A DNA stretch of 64,000 nucleotides from Betaproteobacteria bacterium (GCA_016192065.1 JACPUX010000072.1:62001-126000), one strand, 5' to 3'. Counted from the stretch's first letter, positions 36,693 to 45,699 are shown. A program made the numbers and translations. The notes: a model not told the origin generated them from the letters alone.

Positions 36693-37586
36693 ATGCAGAA
36701 TTTCGCCAGCGAACTCTTCACTTTGCGCGATTGGTTGCGCTTCGCCGCCTCGCGTTTCAACGAGGCGAAGCTGTTTTTTGGCCACGGCCAAGGCAACGCC
36801 GTCGATGAAGCGGCCTATCTGCTGGCGCACACCCTGCATCTGGCGCATGGCGAAATCGAGGGTTTGCTCGACGCCCGGCTCACACTCAACGAGCGCCAGC
36901 AATTCGCCGAAGTGCTCAGGCGCCGCGTGCAGGAACGGTTGCCGGCCGCCTACCTGACGCATGAATCGTGGCTCGGCGGCTTGCGCTTCTACGTCGATGA
37001 GCGGGTGATCGTGCCACGCTCCTTTCTGGCGCCGCTCATCGAAGAACAGATCTCGCCCTGGGTGGACGACCCCGAATCCGTGCGGGTTGCACTCGACCTA
37101 TGCACCGGCTCGGGTTGCCTGGCCATTCTGCTGGCCCATGCCTTTCCCCAGGCCGACGTCGATGCCGTGGATCTTTCGCCCGATGCCCTCGCCGTGGCGC
37201 AGCGCAATGTCGCCGATTACGACCTGCAAGGACGGGTCAACCTGCTCCGCTCGGATCTGTTCGCCAATCTCGAAGGCAAGCGCTACGACCTCATCATCAG
37301 CAATCCGCCCTATGTCAACGCCGCGGCCATGGAAGAGCTGCCGGCGGAATACCGGCACGAGCCGAACATGGCCCTGGCGGCGGGGGACGACGGTCTTGAC
37401 GCGGTTCGTGTGATCCTCCAGGAAGCGCCAGCGCATTTGGCCGAAGCTGGCCTAGTGGTGGTCGAGATCGGTCACAATCGCGAAGCCATCGAAGCGGCTT
37501 TCCCTAGTCTTCCCTTCGTTTGGCTCGACGCGCCGGGCGGGGAAGGCATGGTTTTCCTGCTGCATCGCGCCGACTTTGCTGCTTGA
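36693..37586 (+). CDS. prmB: Ribosomal protein L3 N5-glutamine methyltransferase
   Basis: 297 residues. SAM motif I LDLCTGSGCLAILLA (about residue 133) and the catalytic NPPYVNAAAMEELPAEYRHE segment are diagnostic of PrmB against PrmC. It methylates a glutamine of L3 during 50S assembly. It is the last gene of the pilU-dapE-prmB unit and converges on the oxidoreductase operon. Confidence 0.95.
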   Translation: MQNFASELFTLRDWLRFAASRFNEAKLFFGHGQGNAVDEAAYLLAHTLHLAHGEIEGLLDARLTLNERQQFAEVLRRRVQERLPAAYLTHESWLGGLRFYVDERVIVPRSFLAPLIEEQISPWVDDPESVRVALDLCTGSGCLAILLAHAFPQADVDAVDLSPDALAVAQRNVADYDLQGRVNLLRSDLFANLEGKRYDLIISNPPYVNAAAMEELPAEYRHEPNMALAAGDDGLDAVRVILQEAPAHLAEAGLVVVEIGHNREAIEAAFPSLPFVWLDAPGGEGMVFLLHRADFAA

Positions 37587-37681
37587 ACGCCAACAACCAT
37601 GCCGCTCGCAATTGCATCCACCGCGTTTGCCGCGCGCACATCCCGGCTAAGGCGCAACTAATCGGCACCTACCAAAAGAGC

Positions 37682-37711
37682 TGAGGCGGCGGCGAAACCG
37701 CGGCCGCCTCA
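37682..37711. terminator. Hairpin between convergent prmB and korB
   Basis: TGAGGCGGC and GCCGCCTCA form a 9-bp stem with a 12-base loop in the 131-bp convergent gap. Plus-strand read-out ends in ATTTCCC; minus-strand read-out ends in GCTCTTTTGG. T-runs are short, so it is probably a bidirectional terminator. Confidence 0.65.
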
Positions 37712-37717
37712 TTTCCC

Positions 37718-38611
37718 TCAAGCCGCCTTGGCCACCTTGCGCGCCCGCTTCTCTGCCCCGCCCGCCTTGACGACGATGCCGTCGAGGGCATCGGCGAGGG
37801 TCGGCCGTTCGTTCACGTACAAAAGGCCCATCGGCGGCGTCTCCACATCCATGGCCTGGCGCATGGCGGCGGCGAAATCCTGGGGATCATGATTGGCGGG
37901 CAGGCTGCGCACTCGCTGCTCCAGCCGATCGTAGGTCTTGTCGGTCTTGTCGAAAGTGACACAGGGCGAGAGGATATGTAAATACGAAAAACCACGGTGG
38001 GCGATCGCCTGACGGATGAGTTCCTCGAGCTGCTGGGGGTGCCCCGCGAACGCCTGGCCCACCCAAGTGGCGCCGTAGGCGAGCACCATCAGCAGCGGGT
38101 TCAGCGGCTGATCGGGGTTGGTATAGGGGCTGGTGGGGGTCCGAAATCCGATCGCCGAGGTCGGCGAGGTTTGGCCCTTGGTCAGGCCATAGATGCCGTT
38201 GTCGAACAGCAGGTAGGTAATGTCGATGTTGCGCCGCGCGGCGTGCGGCACATGCCCGCCGCCGATGGCGAAACCGTCACCGTCACCGCCCACGGCAATC
38301 ACCGTCAGGGCATCATTGGCCACCTTGATGCCGGTGGCCACCGGTAGCACGCGGCCGTGCAGGGTGTGAAAGCCGTAGGTGTTCACGAAGAACGGAAAGC
38401 GCGAAGAGCAGCCGATGCCCGACACCACCACGGTGTCTTGAGGGGCGATGCCCAAGCTGTTGAGCGCGGCGGGTACGCCACCCGCCATGGCGAAATAACC
38501 ACAGCCTGGGCACCAGGTCGGCAATGCCTTGGAGCGGTATTCCAGGCGACCGGACTCGCGCACCTCTTTGAGCTTGTCTTCGAGATAAATCTGCTGATGA
38601 GCTTCAGCCAT
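37718..38611 (-). CDS. korB: 2-oxoacid:acceptor oxidoreductase beta subunit (KorB-like, TPP-binding)
   Basis: Thiamine-diphosphate subunit of a 2-oxoglutarate (or pyruvate) oxidoreductase, 297 residues. Cluster cysteines are in WCPGCGYFAMAGG (about residue 34), and the TPP/Mg motif is GGDGDGFAIGGGH with YLLFDNGIYGLTKGQ. It would decarboxylate a 2-oxoacid to the acyl-CoA and pass electrons to iron-sulfur centres. The alpha subunit gene is 10 bp upstream and the flavoproteins follow in the same operon. The 2-oxoglutarate choice is inferred from overall similarity. Confidence 0.88.
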   Translation of the reverse strand: MAEAHQQIYLEDKLKEVRESGRLEYRSKALPTWCPGCGYFAMAGGVPAALNSLGIAPQDTVVVSGIGCSSRFPFFVNTYGFHTLHGRVLPVATGIKVANDALTVIAVGGDGDGFAIGGGHVPHAARRNIDITYLLFDNGIYGLTKGQTSPTSAIGFRTPTSPYTNPDQPLNPLLMVLAYGATWVGQAFAGHPQQLEELIRQAIAHRGFSYLHILSPCVTFDKTDKTYDRLEQRVRSLPANHDPQDFAAAMRQAMDVETPPMGLLYVNERPTLADALDGIVVKAGGAEKRARKVAKAA

Positions 38612-38621
38612 TGCTCGCTCC

Positions 38622-40448
38622 TTAAGCCGCGCGGACCAGACGGGCCGCGTCGCGCGGGCCGCTGGCCGCCAGGCGGCGGATGGTTTCCAGAATTTCATCG
38701 ACCGGCAGCGGCACGCCCGGCACCCGCGCCAGGCTCACCACCGGTCGGCCCAGCTCGCCCTGAATCAAGCGGGCAAACTGGCCTTCGTAGTTGACTTCGG
38801 GCACCAGGACCACGTCGCAGTCGTCCATGAAGGCGCTGACCGGCTCGACCGGAAACGGCGAGAGCATGACCACCTTCATCGCCGCGCAAGGTATGCCTTC
38901 GGCGCGCGCTTTGAACATCGCTTCGAGACACTCGCCGAAGGTCGAGCCCCAGGCCAGCATGCCGACCTTGATCCGGCCTTCATCGCCGAAGCGTTTACAG
39001 TGGGTGAAGTCCGGGTGCTTGAGCGCGGCCTTGAGCTTTTCGTGACGCTTCTTGCTCATGCGCTCGTGCATGTCGCCCTGGTCGTTGGGACGCCCCAGTT
39101 CGTTGTGCTCGAGACCAGTGATGGTGTGCATCGCGCCGGGTTCGCCCGGCAAGGCGCGGGGGCTGACGAAATCCTCGGTCAGGGCGAAACGCCGATAGGG
39201 TTCGCCCGGCGCGGCCTTGGCGCGAGGCTTACTGCAATTGGCCTCGAAGGGCGGACGGGCGCCGAACTGCACGGTTTCGTAGCGGTTGGAAAGGTAGAGG
39301 TCGAGCAGCACCACCACTGGCGTCTGGTAGGCCTCGGCCATTTCGAAGGCTTTGCCACCGCAGCGATAGCAGCCTTCCACGTTGGTCGGGGCAATAACGA
39401 TCTTCTGCGCGTCGCCGTGGCCTCCATGAACGGCGGCGGACAGGTCCGATTGCTCAGTTTTGGTGGGCATGCCCGTCGAGGGGCCACCACGCTGGGAGAC
39501 AAACACCACCGAGGGCACTTCGGCGATGACGCCCAGGCCGAGCATCTCTTGCATCAGGGACAGGCCCGGTCCCGAAGTCGCCGTGGCGGCGCGCGCGCCG
39601 GTATAGCCGGCGCCAATGGTGGCGGCGATGGCGGAGATTTCATCTTCGGTCTGCAGGAGACGCTTGCCGTGCTTGGGCATTTCACTCGCCAGGCGCTCCA
39701 TGATCGAGGTGGCCGGAGTGATCGGGTAGCCGAAGAAGCAGTCGATGCCGGCATCGACCGCACCCCGCACCGTGGCGGCATTGCCGTTGATCATGACCAC
39801 GTCACGGGTCGCGGCGTCGCGTTTGGGTGCGCCGAACACCACATCGTCAAGCCTGAAGGCCGCCTCACCGACGGTGTAGCCGGTTTCGAAGGCGGCCTGG
39901 TTCTGCTCGGCGACACCGGGTTTCTTGCCGAATTTCTTGGTGATGATGCGCAGAAAGGCATCCTTGGGCAACTGGTATACCCCGGCGAGGAATCCCAGAG
40001 CGACGATATTGCGGGAGCGATTGCCGCCAGTGGCTTTCTCGCACAATTCGCGCAAGGACACCGGATAAGGCAGTTGCCCGGCCCGCAAATGGCCGCTGAC
40101 ATGGCCGCCTTCGGGCAGCTTGGCGATGGAGTGCCCGTCGTAGATCACAGCACCGAAATCGCGCACCTCGCCGATGTGAGGAATGGCGTGCTCATCATTG
40201 AGGGCGATCAGCACGTCGGACTGCTGCTTCAGCGAATAGGCCTGTTCGGTAGTCACCCGCAGGCGGGCGATACACTTGCCGAACCCGCGAATCTCCGGCG
40301 GATAGGTGTCGAAGCTGATGATACGGTAGCCGGCTTCGGCCAGCGCGCTACGCAGAATGTCGCCGGCGGCGATGGTGCCCTCGCCCGCCGAACCGCAAAT
40401 GGCGACCTGGATGTCGGTGGAAGGTGTTTCCTTGGCTGGTCGGGTCAT
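38622..40448 (-). CDS. korA: 2-oxoacid:acceptor oxidoreductase, fused gamma-alpha subunit (KorA-like)
   Basis: 608 residues: a gamma domain at 1-190 (VAICGSAGEGTIAAGDIL, SFDTYPPEIRGFGKC) fused to an alpha domain (MINGNAATVRGAVDAGIDC, FGYPITPATSIMERLA, GPGLSLMQEMLGLGVIAEVP, SQRGGPSTGMPTKTEQSD). The two-subunit KorAB layout has no ferredoxin-like delta subunit, so electrons must leave through a separate partner. The flavoproteins encoded just upstream in the operon fit that job. Confidence 0.9.
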   Translation of the reverse strand: MTRPAKETPSTDIQVAICGSAGEGTIAAGDILRSALAEAGYRIISFDTYPPEIRGFGKCIARLRVTTEQAYSLKQQSDVLIALNDEHAIPHIGEVRDFGAVIYDGHSIAKLPEGGHVSGHLRAGQLPYPVSLRELCEKATGGNRSRNIVALGFLAGVYQLPKDAFLRIITKKFGKKPGVAEQNQAAFETGYTVGEAAFRLDDVVFGAPKRDAATRDVVMINGNAATVRGAVDAGIDCFFGYPITPATSIMERLASEMPKHGKRLLQTEDEISAIAATIGAGYTGARAATATSGPGLSLMQEMLGLGVIAEVPSVVFVSQRGGPSTGMPTKTEQSDLSAAVHGGHGDAQKIVIAPTNVEGCYRCGGKAFEMAEAYQTPVVVLLDLYLSNRYETVQFGARPPFEANCSKPRAKAAPGEPYRRFALTEDFVSPRALPGEPGAMHTITGLEHNELGRPNDQGDMHERMSKKRHEKLKAALKHPDFTHCKRFGDEGRIKVGMLAWGSTFGECLEAMFKARAEGIPCAAMKVVMLSPFPVEPVSAFMDDCDVVLVPEVNYEGQFARLIQGELGRPVVSLARVPGVPLPVDEILETIRRLAASGPRDAARLVRAA

Positions 40449-40460
40449 GAGCGGTCCTGT

Positions 40461-41507
40461 TCAGGCATATTCCCAGAACGGCGAGTAGAGGCTGCCGTTT
40501 TCCTGCACGCGCAGGGATTCGTCCTGGTTCGAGCTCCAGGGTTCGTCGCCACCGACGATGTTGCGCGCCGCCAGCTCACCCATGGCGCGCACGTTTTTCC
40601 AACCGTAATAGAAGCGGTAGCGTTTCTCGTCCTGGTCCCAGATCTGGCAGACGTCGCCGGCGGCGTAGATCGCTTCATTGGTGGTACGCAGGGAGCGGCT
40701 CACCAGGAGCCCACGTTCGATGTCCACGCCCGAGCCGAGCATGAACTCCACCGAAGGCACCAGGCCGCAGAAAGCCATGATCGAATCCGCGCGCAGATCG
40801 GTGTTGTCGCCGAAAACGATGCGCCGCGCCGGCATGCCCTTGGCTCCGGGCTCTATGGTCTCGATGTTGCCGTGCGCTTCCGACTCGACCACTTGCATGC
40901 CCATCTTGGCCAATACGGCGAGGAACTGCTTGCGCTCACCGGCTTCCAGGCGATGCGGCCAGAAGGTCTGGGGACCGGCCACCAGGGTGACGCGGTGGCC
41001 GGTCTCGACCATGGTACGCGCCAGATCGAGGCCGATCATGTCACCGCCGATCATGATCACATGCCCGCCCTCGGGCAGGCGGCGGCGGACCGTCACGGCA
41101 TCTTCGAAGCTGGTGAAGCTGTCGAGGAGCGGCAAGAACTCGGCCAGTTCCTCGGGCAGGTAGCCTCGTCCGCCCGAGGCCACCAAAAGAGTGTCATAGC
41201 GCAACTCTTCGTTGTGCGCCAACGTGATGATCCGCCGCGTCGCGTCGACATTGGCCACGCGGGTGGCGCGGCGCAGGCTGATCCGACTGCGGCGGTAGTA
41301 CTCCGGCGGCTGCACCAGAAAATCGCGCCAATCCTGCCTGCCCCGGAAGACCTGGGGCAGATCGTAGCGGTTGTACACCGGCAAGCGGGACAGCGTGATG
41401 AGGGTGATGCGGCTGTCCGGGTCGAGGGTGCGGAGGGTATCCGCCGCCTGGCTGCCCGAGATTCCGCCGCCGATGATGACGTGGTGTTTGCCGACTGCCG
41501 CCATCAT
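40461..41507 (-). CDS. FAD-dependent NAD(P)H oxidoreductase, KorAB-associated
   Basis: 348-residue pyridine-nucleotide-disulfide-type flavoprotein. FAD motif VIIGGGISGSQAADTL at residues 9-24, a second Rossmann motif VIMIGGDMIGLDLARTM at about 150, and the C-terminal FAD segment AIYAAGDVCQIWD. It resembles the reductase part of NirB/ferredoxin reductases. ATG 41507 overlaps the stop of the larger flavoprotein gene (ATGATG, so two starts are possible). It ends 12 bp before korA. It probably passes electrons between KorAB and a nucleotide cofactor or quinone. Confidence 0.82.
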   Translation of the reverse strand: MMAAVGKHHVIIGGGISGSQAADTLRTLDPDSRITLITLSRLPVYNRYDLPQVFRGRQDWRDFLVQPPEYYRRSRISLRRATRVANVDATRRIITLAHNEELRYDTLLVASGGRGYLPEELAEFLPLLDSFTSFEDAVTVRRRLPEGGHVIMIGGDMIGLDLARTMVETGHRVTLVAGPQTFWPHRLEAGERKQFLAVLAKMGMQVVESEAHGNIETIEPGAKGMPARRIVFGDNTDLRADSIMAFCGLVPSVEFMLGSGVDIERGLLVSRSLRTTNEAIYAAGDVCQIWDQDEKRYRFYYGWKNVRAMGELAARNIVGGDEPWSSNQDESLRVQENGSLYSPFWEYA

Positions 41508-43315
41508 GCCTCCACTTCGGTAAGCTCGTTGCGGGTGATGCTGATGCACTGCACCGGACAGGCCCGGAAACACGCGCCGCAGCGGATGCATTCGTTGTTG
41601 TCGATCCAGATCGCGCAGACTTCGTTCCAGTCCTTGGCCTCTTCGAGCGTGCCGTAGCTGCCGTCGGTCTTGGTCTCGACGCCTTTCACGAGCTTGATGC
41701 AATTGCGCGGGGCCACGTCGATGCAGGCGCGGCAATAGATGCAGCGGTCAATATCGATTTCATAGCGCAGGTTGCACAGGTAGCAGCGCTTGGCTTCCTC
41801 CAGCACCGCGTCCCCCGCCAGTCCTTGCTCGACTTCGAGCGCCAGGCTCTTGCAGCGGTCGTGCAAGGGTGCCGTGGGCATCGCCTGACGGGGAATGAAA
41901 TCGTAGGCTCGTTCGCGCAACGGGCCCGCCACCGGGGTGATGCGCACCACGGTCTTGCGCCGCTCCTTGCCCATCAGCCAGGCATCGATGCGTCGCGCGA
42001 TGGCCCGACCCTGCCCCACCGCCTCGATCGCGGTGGTGGGGCCGGTGACGTAATCACCGGCGGCGAAGAGTCCGCGCACCGAGGTCATCCCGTCGTCGGT
42101 GAGCCGTACGCTGTCGGTTCGATCGAGTTCAACTTTAAGGTCGAGAAGATCGTGGATGGTTTTCTGGCCGATCGCCACGATCAAGGTGTCGCAGGGGTCG
42201 ACGAATTCCGAGCCCTCGATCGGAATGGCCTGCCGCCGCCCGCCGGAGCGCCAGCCGCCGAGGCGGTTCTGGGCGAATTCCACGCCGGTGAGCCGGCCGC
42301 GTTCGTCCACGCGCAAACCCACCGGCGTCCGCAGGCCTTTGATGCGTACGCCTTCGCGCTTGGCTTCGAAAATTTCCTCGTGGCTGACCGGGATGTATTC
42401 CTCGGTGGTACGAATGTGGATCGTGACCTCCTCCGCTCCCAACCGCACCGCCACCCGCGCGCAGTCGAGGGCGGTGAAGCCCGCTCCGACCACCGCCACG
42501 CGCCGGCCGACCCGCTTGGCTTCACCGCGATGCAAGGCAAGCAAAAAGTCGAGTCCGGATTCTACATCGCTGCATGTTTGCGTCGGTTCGACGTTCTCCC
42601 ATTCGCCTTTCATGGGCAGAGATTGCGCGGCCATGCAGCCGGTGGCCAGAAGCACGGCGTCGTAATCCTCGAGCAGACGCGACAGGCGCACCTCATTCGC
42701 ACCGTTGCCCACCGACACGCCAGTCTTGAGTTCGACGCCCAAGCGCAGGGCGTTGTGTAATTCGATCTCCAGGGTATCGCGCGGCAGGCGAAACTCCGGA
42801 ATGCCATAGCGCAGCATTCCGCCAGGGTAAGTCTCGCGTTCGAGGATGGCGACGTCGTGCCCCAGGATCGACAGATCGTGTGCCGCCGCCACGCCCGCTG
42901 GCCCGGCGCCGATGATCGCCACCCTCTTCCCGGTGGGCGAGTAGAGGCTCTCGGTGATCCGGTGGCCGGCGTCCTTCAGGTCCGAAGCGGCGCGCTTCAA
43001 GTGGCAAATCGCCACCGGTTCGCCATTGCCGGGCCAACCGTGGCGACAAGCAGTTTCGCAGGGGCGCGAACAGATCCGCCCGAGTACCGCGGGCAGCACA
43101 TTGGCTTCGCGGTTGATTTCGTAGGAACGCCCATAGCGGCTCTCTACGATCATGCGGATGTATTGGGGAATGTTGGTACCCGCCGGACAGGCGGTCTGGC
43201 AGGGTACGTTCTGACGCACCCAGCCGAGATCGCGAGGGTCAGCAGAGTACCCGATGGGCTGCGCTTGGGGATCGCCGCCCTGCTGCAAGAGATCGCGCTC
43301 GAGATTCGCGCTCAT
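41504..43315 (-). CDS. GltD-like FAD oxidoreductase with two C-terminal iron-sulfur motifs
   Basis: 603 residues. N-terminal [4Fe-4S] region like glutamate-synthase small subunits (NVPCQTACPAGTNIPQYIR; CSRPCETACRHG), FAD motif VAIIGAGPAGVAAAHDL (about 152), NAD(P) motif VAVVGAGFTALDCARVAV, then two C-terminal ferredoxin motifs. The second is regular (CIRCGACFRACP); the first has an unusual last spacing (CIYCRACIDVAPRNC). AAGGAG sits six bases before ATG 43315. It leads the operon and probably links KorAB to NAD(P), as the flavoprotein of the Azoarcus/Thauera-type enzyme does. Confidence 0.85.
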   Translation of the reverse strand: MSANLERDLLQQGGDPQAQPIGYSADPRDLGWVRQNVPCQTACPAGTNIPQYIRMIVESRYGRSYEINREANVLPAVLGRICSRPCETACRHGWPGNGEPVAICHLKRAASDLKDAGHRITESLYSPTGKRVAIIGAGPAGVAAAHDLSILGHDVAILERETYPGGMLRYGIPEFRLPRDTLEIELHNALRLGVELKTGVSVGNGANEVRLSRLLEDYDAVLLATGCMAAQSLPMKGEWENVEPTQTCSDVESGLDFLLALHRGEAKRVGRRVAVVGAGFTALDCARVAVRLGAEEVTIHIRTTEEYIPVSHEEIFEAKREGVRIKGLRTPVGLRVDERGRLTGVEFAQNRLGGWRSGGRRQAIPIEGSEFVDPCDTLIVAIGQKTIHDLLDLKVELDRTDSVRLTDDGMTSVRGLFAAGDYVTGPTTAIEAVGQGRAIARRIDAWLMGKERRKTVVRITPVAGPLRERAYDFIPRQAMPTAPLHDRCKSLALEVEQGLAGDAVLEEAKRCYLCNLRYEIDIDRCIYCRACIDVAPRNCIKLVKGVETKTDGSYGTLEEAKDWNEVCAIWIDNNECIRCGACFRACPVQCISITRNELTEVEA

Positions 43316-43532
43316 CGAAGCTCCTTGCCACGGCTTTTTTTGCCGGGAGTAGGCCGCGCCAAGGCTAGATGGCGCGTACAGGCGTAAGTCTAGCGGACTG
43401 AGGCTCGCTAAGATAGAGACGCGACGGCTAAAACTGCCCGGCACAAGCTGCGGTGGCGTGACCGCGCAGGCGTCGCGGTCTTCGTCGCGCCTCGATCCGA
43501 TGGCCGATTTGCCCATCGATACAGGTCGGTCT

Positions 43533-44492
43533 ATGCTTCCTAAGCCGAGCCTAGACCGCCCCAGCGTGCGCCCAACCGTTCTCGATCACAGTCAAATCGC
43601 CTTGCGCGCCGAGGCACTCGCCCCGGCTTTGCGGCAGGCGGACTATGAGGCCATCGTCTGCATCCTGCGTGGTGGCCTCCATCTGGCCGCGCACGCCGCC
43701 TTCGCCACCGGGCTGCCGCTCCACTTCCTGCGTTATTCCCGGGACGAGCGCGGCGTCGCCTGGCACGGACCGCCGCCCGAAGCGCGGCGACTCCTGCTTT
43801 GCGAGGACTTCGCCGGCAAAGGATTCACCCTCCTCGACTGTGAGGCCTACTTGCGGCGTGGTGGCTTCCAGGTCGAGACCCTGGTGATTTGCGTCGATGC
43901 CTTGTCCGCTTCGCAACCGCGCTGGCGCCTGTTTCAAGCCGCACACCCGGAAGAGCGTTTCCTCTTGCCTTGGGAACGGCACCGCCGCAACCCCCTGGCG
44001 GCCGACTCACCCGCGGGGGTCGCCGACCACACGCTGCGCCGGACCGCCTGGGATCTCGACGGCGTCTTCGTGGCCGACCTCGAAGCGCATCACTATCGCA
44101 ACGATCTCCGGGCCGCGCTGTCGCGTCGCGACACCCTTCCCCTGGCCGAATTCGCGCCCCGGCCTTCGCCAGACGAGCTAATCATCACCGGTCGGCCGGA
44201 AAGCGACGCCGAACGCACGCTCGAATGGTGCCAGCGGGTGGGCGTGCAACTGCGCGTGCTCTTCCGCGATGACCAGCGGGACTGGCCCACGCCTGAGGAG
44301 GTGGCGCGCTTCAAGGCTGACCGAGCGCTTGCCCTGGGTTGCACCGACTATGTGGAAAGTGACGCCACCCAGGCGGCACTGATGGCCCAGACCTACCCAC
44401 AATTGCGGGTGACTTGGTGGAACGAGGGACGGCCGGCGCTCCTACAGGCGGCATTACTTGGCCGCTCGTTCCATTTCCAAATCAAGCGCTGA
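43533..44492 (+). CDS. Phosphoribosyltransferase-HAD domain fusion of unknown substrate
   Basis: About 319 residues. The N-terminal half looks like a type I phosphoribosyltransferase (VCILRGGLHLAAHAAFATG; PRPP-loop-like LLCEDFAGKGFTLLD, with a degenerate acidic pair). The C-terminal half opens with a HAD nucleophile motif AWDLDGVFVADL and continues with a plausible phosphatase body (ELIITGRPESD in the motif II position). I do not know a named enzyme of this build. Start is unclear: ATG 43533 with AGG upstream, ATG 43500, or GTG 43458. It is monocistronic and divergent from the oxidoreductase operon. Confidence 0.7.
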   Translation: MLPKPSLDRPSVRPTVLDHSQIALRAEALAPALRQADYEAIVCILRGGLHLAAHAAFATGLPLHFLRYSRDERGVAWHGPPPEARRLLLCEDFAGKGFTLLDCEAYLRRGGFQVETLVICVDALSASQPRWRLFQAAHPEERFLLPWERHRRNPLAADSPAGVADHTLRRTAWDLDGVFVADLEAHHYRNDLRAALSRRDTLPLAEFAPRPSPDELIITGRPESDAERTLEWCQRVGVQLRVLFRDDQRDWPTPEEVARFKADRALALGCTDYVESDATQAALMAQTYPQLRVTWWNEGRPALLQAALLGRSFHFQIKR

Positions 44493-44764
44493 CTTGGTCG
44501 GCTTGGCGGCGCGGCGCCGAAGCGACCGCGCCAAGGCAACGGCTCCGCGCAGGCACCGCGTTTCACCCGGCTTCGCTGGGCAGCTTCTCCGGCCCGCGTG
44601 CTTCGCCAGCGGCTCCTCGCTGTACCCCATCTACACTGTCATCGTCGCTCGCTCGCCTTCGCGTTACCATCTTGATTGGGATATGGAATAACGCCTGGAC
44701 CCGCATGAGCTGTCCCCGCGGCCCCCACGGACGGGCGCGCGCGGGGCCGAAGCGAGCGAAAGAA
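44493..44764. other. Convergent gap without recognised gene
   Basis: 272 bp between the phosphoribosyltransferase-HAD gene and fnr, which run toward each other. Short open frames here lack start signals and family resemblance, and I see no clear terminator. Confidence 0.5.
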
Positions 44765-45535
44765 TCAGGCCTTGACCAAGCCCTTTAGAGCGGCATGGTC
44801 GAGCAGCTTGACCTGTTTCTGCCAGATCTGAATCAACCCCTCTTTCTGGAAGCGCGAAAGCGTGCGGCTGACGGTTTCGAGCTTGAGGCCGAGGTAGCTG
44901 CCAATCTCCTCGCGGGTCATGCGCAGGTTGAATTCGCTGGCCGAGTAGCCCCGCGCCGCGAACCGCTGCGATAGGTTCAGCAGGAACGCCGCCAGGCGCT
45001 CCTCCGCGCGCATGCTGCCCAAGAGCAACAGCATGCCGAAATCGCGTACCAGCTCGCGGCTCATCAGCTTGTGGAAGCGGTTCTGGATTTGCGGCACTTC
45101 GACCGACATCTCTTCGAGCAGAGCGAACGGCACGATGCATACTTCGCTGTCTTCCAGGGCCACCGCGTCGCAGGTATAGCGCTGAGAGCCGATCCCGTCC
45201 ATGCCCATGATCTCGCCCGCCATGTGGAAGCCGACAGTCTGGTCACGGCCATCTTCGGAGATCATGTGAGTCTTGAAGAAGCCGCTGCGGATGGCGTAAA
45301 TCGCGGCGAACCCCTCGCCGGCCCGGTAGAGGCTCTGCCCGGCGTGGATGCGCTGGCGCACGTGAAAGAGTTCCTTCAAGCGTTCAAGCTGGCTTTCGGT
45401 CAGCCCCGCGGGCAGGCACAACTCTCGGGCGAGGCAAGTGGCGCATGGCGTCTTGATGTGCACGCACTTGGGCGCCTTGCCCCGTGCCTGCGTCGCAAAC
45501 TCGCGTTGGTACGACACTGCGCTTTCGGTGTACAT
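44765..45535 (-). CDS. fnr: FNR-type oxygen-sensing transcription regulator
   Basis: 256-residue CRP/FNR protein. The [4Fe-4S] ligands are all present and spaced as in E. coli FNR: Cys31, Cys34, Cys40 and Cys122. A cyclic-nucleotide-type beta-roll, dimer helix and a helix-turn-helix follow. The recognition helix ETVSRTLSRF keeps the E..SR pattern that reads TTGAT half-sites. It should switch genes for anaerobic respiration. ATG 45535 has AAGGAG eight bases upstream; a longer frame from 45580 has none. A sensor-kinase operon ends 191 bp upstream on the same strand. Confidence 0.96.
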   Translation of the reverse strand: MYTESAVSYQREFATQARGKAPKCVHIKTPCATCLARELCLPAGLTESQLERLKELFHVRQRIHAGQSLYRAGEGFAAIYAIRSGFFKTHMISEDGRDQTVGFHMAGEIMGMDGIGSQRYTCDAVALEDSEVCIVPFALLEEMSVEVPQIQNRFHKLMSRELVRDFGMLLLLGSMRAEERLAAFLLNLSQRFAARGYSASEFNLRMTREEIGSYLGLKLETVSRTLSRFQKEGLIQIWQKQVKLLDHAALKGLVKA

Positions 45536-45677
45536 CGCCACACTCCTTGGCAAGCGGCGGTGCAAACCTGCTTGCGCCACCGCGGTTGATCCGGTTTGTT
45601 GTGGGCGCAGTGTGCGACATTCCGCCGCGGCGCACAGTCGGTGCCGGCTGAATTATTCTGTAGGTCGATACCGCGGG

Positions 45678-45699
45678 GGGGTAGGATTCGTCCTACCCC
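45678..45699. promoter_or_regulatory. Perfect inverted repeat upstream of fnr, possible operator
   Basis: GGGGTAGGA-TTCG-TCCTACCCC: nine-base arms around a four-base centre, about 143 bp before the fnr start and just after the NarL-type regulator gene. The right half reads TACCCCT, which fits the NarL heptamer TACYYMT, but the halves are spaced 10 bases apart rather than 2. No T-run follows on either strand, so a terminator is less likely. Confidence 0.45.

Noticed and set aside
39000..41657. An antisense open frame of nearly 900 codons opposite the oxidoreductase genes
   Set aside because: It runs opposite korA and the FAD reductase, whose frames carry clear family motifs. The antisense product is a low-complexity mirror typical of GC-rich codon bias.
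45586..45600. FNR box upstream of fnr (autoregulation)
   Set aside because: TTGATCCGGTTTGT has one good TTGAT half-site, but the second half does not match ATCAA, so no full FNR site is supported.
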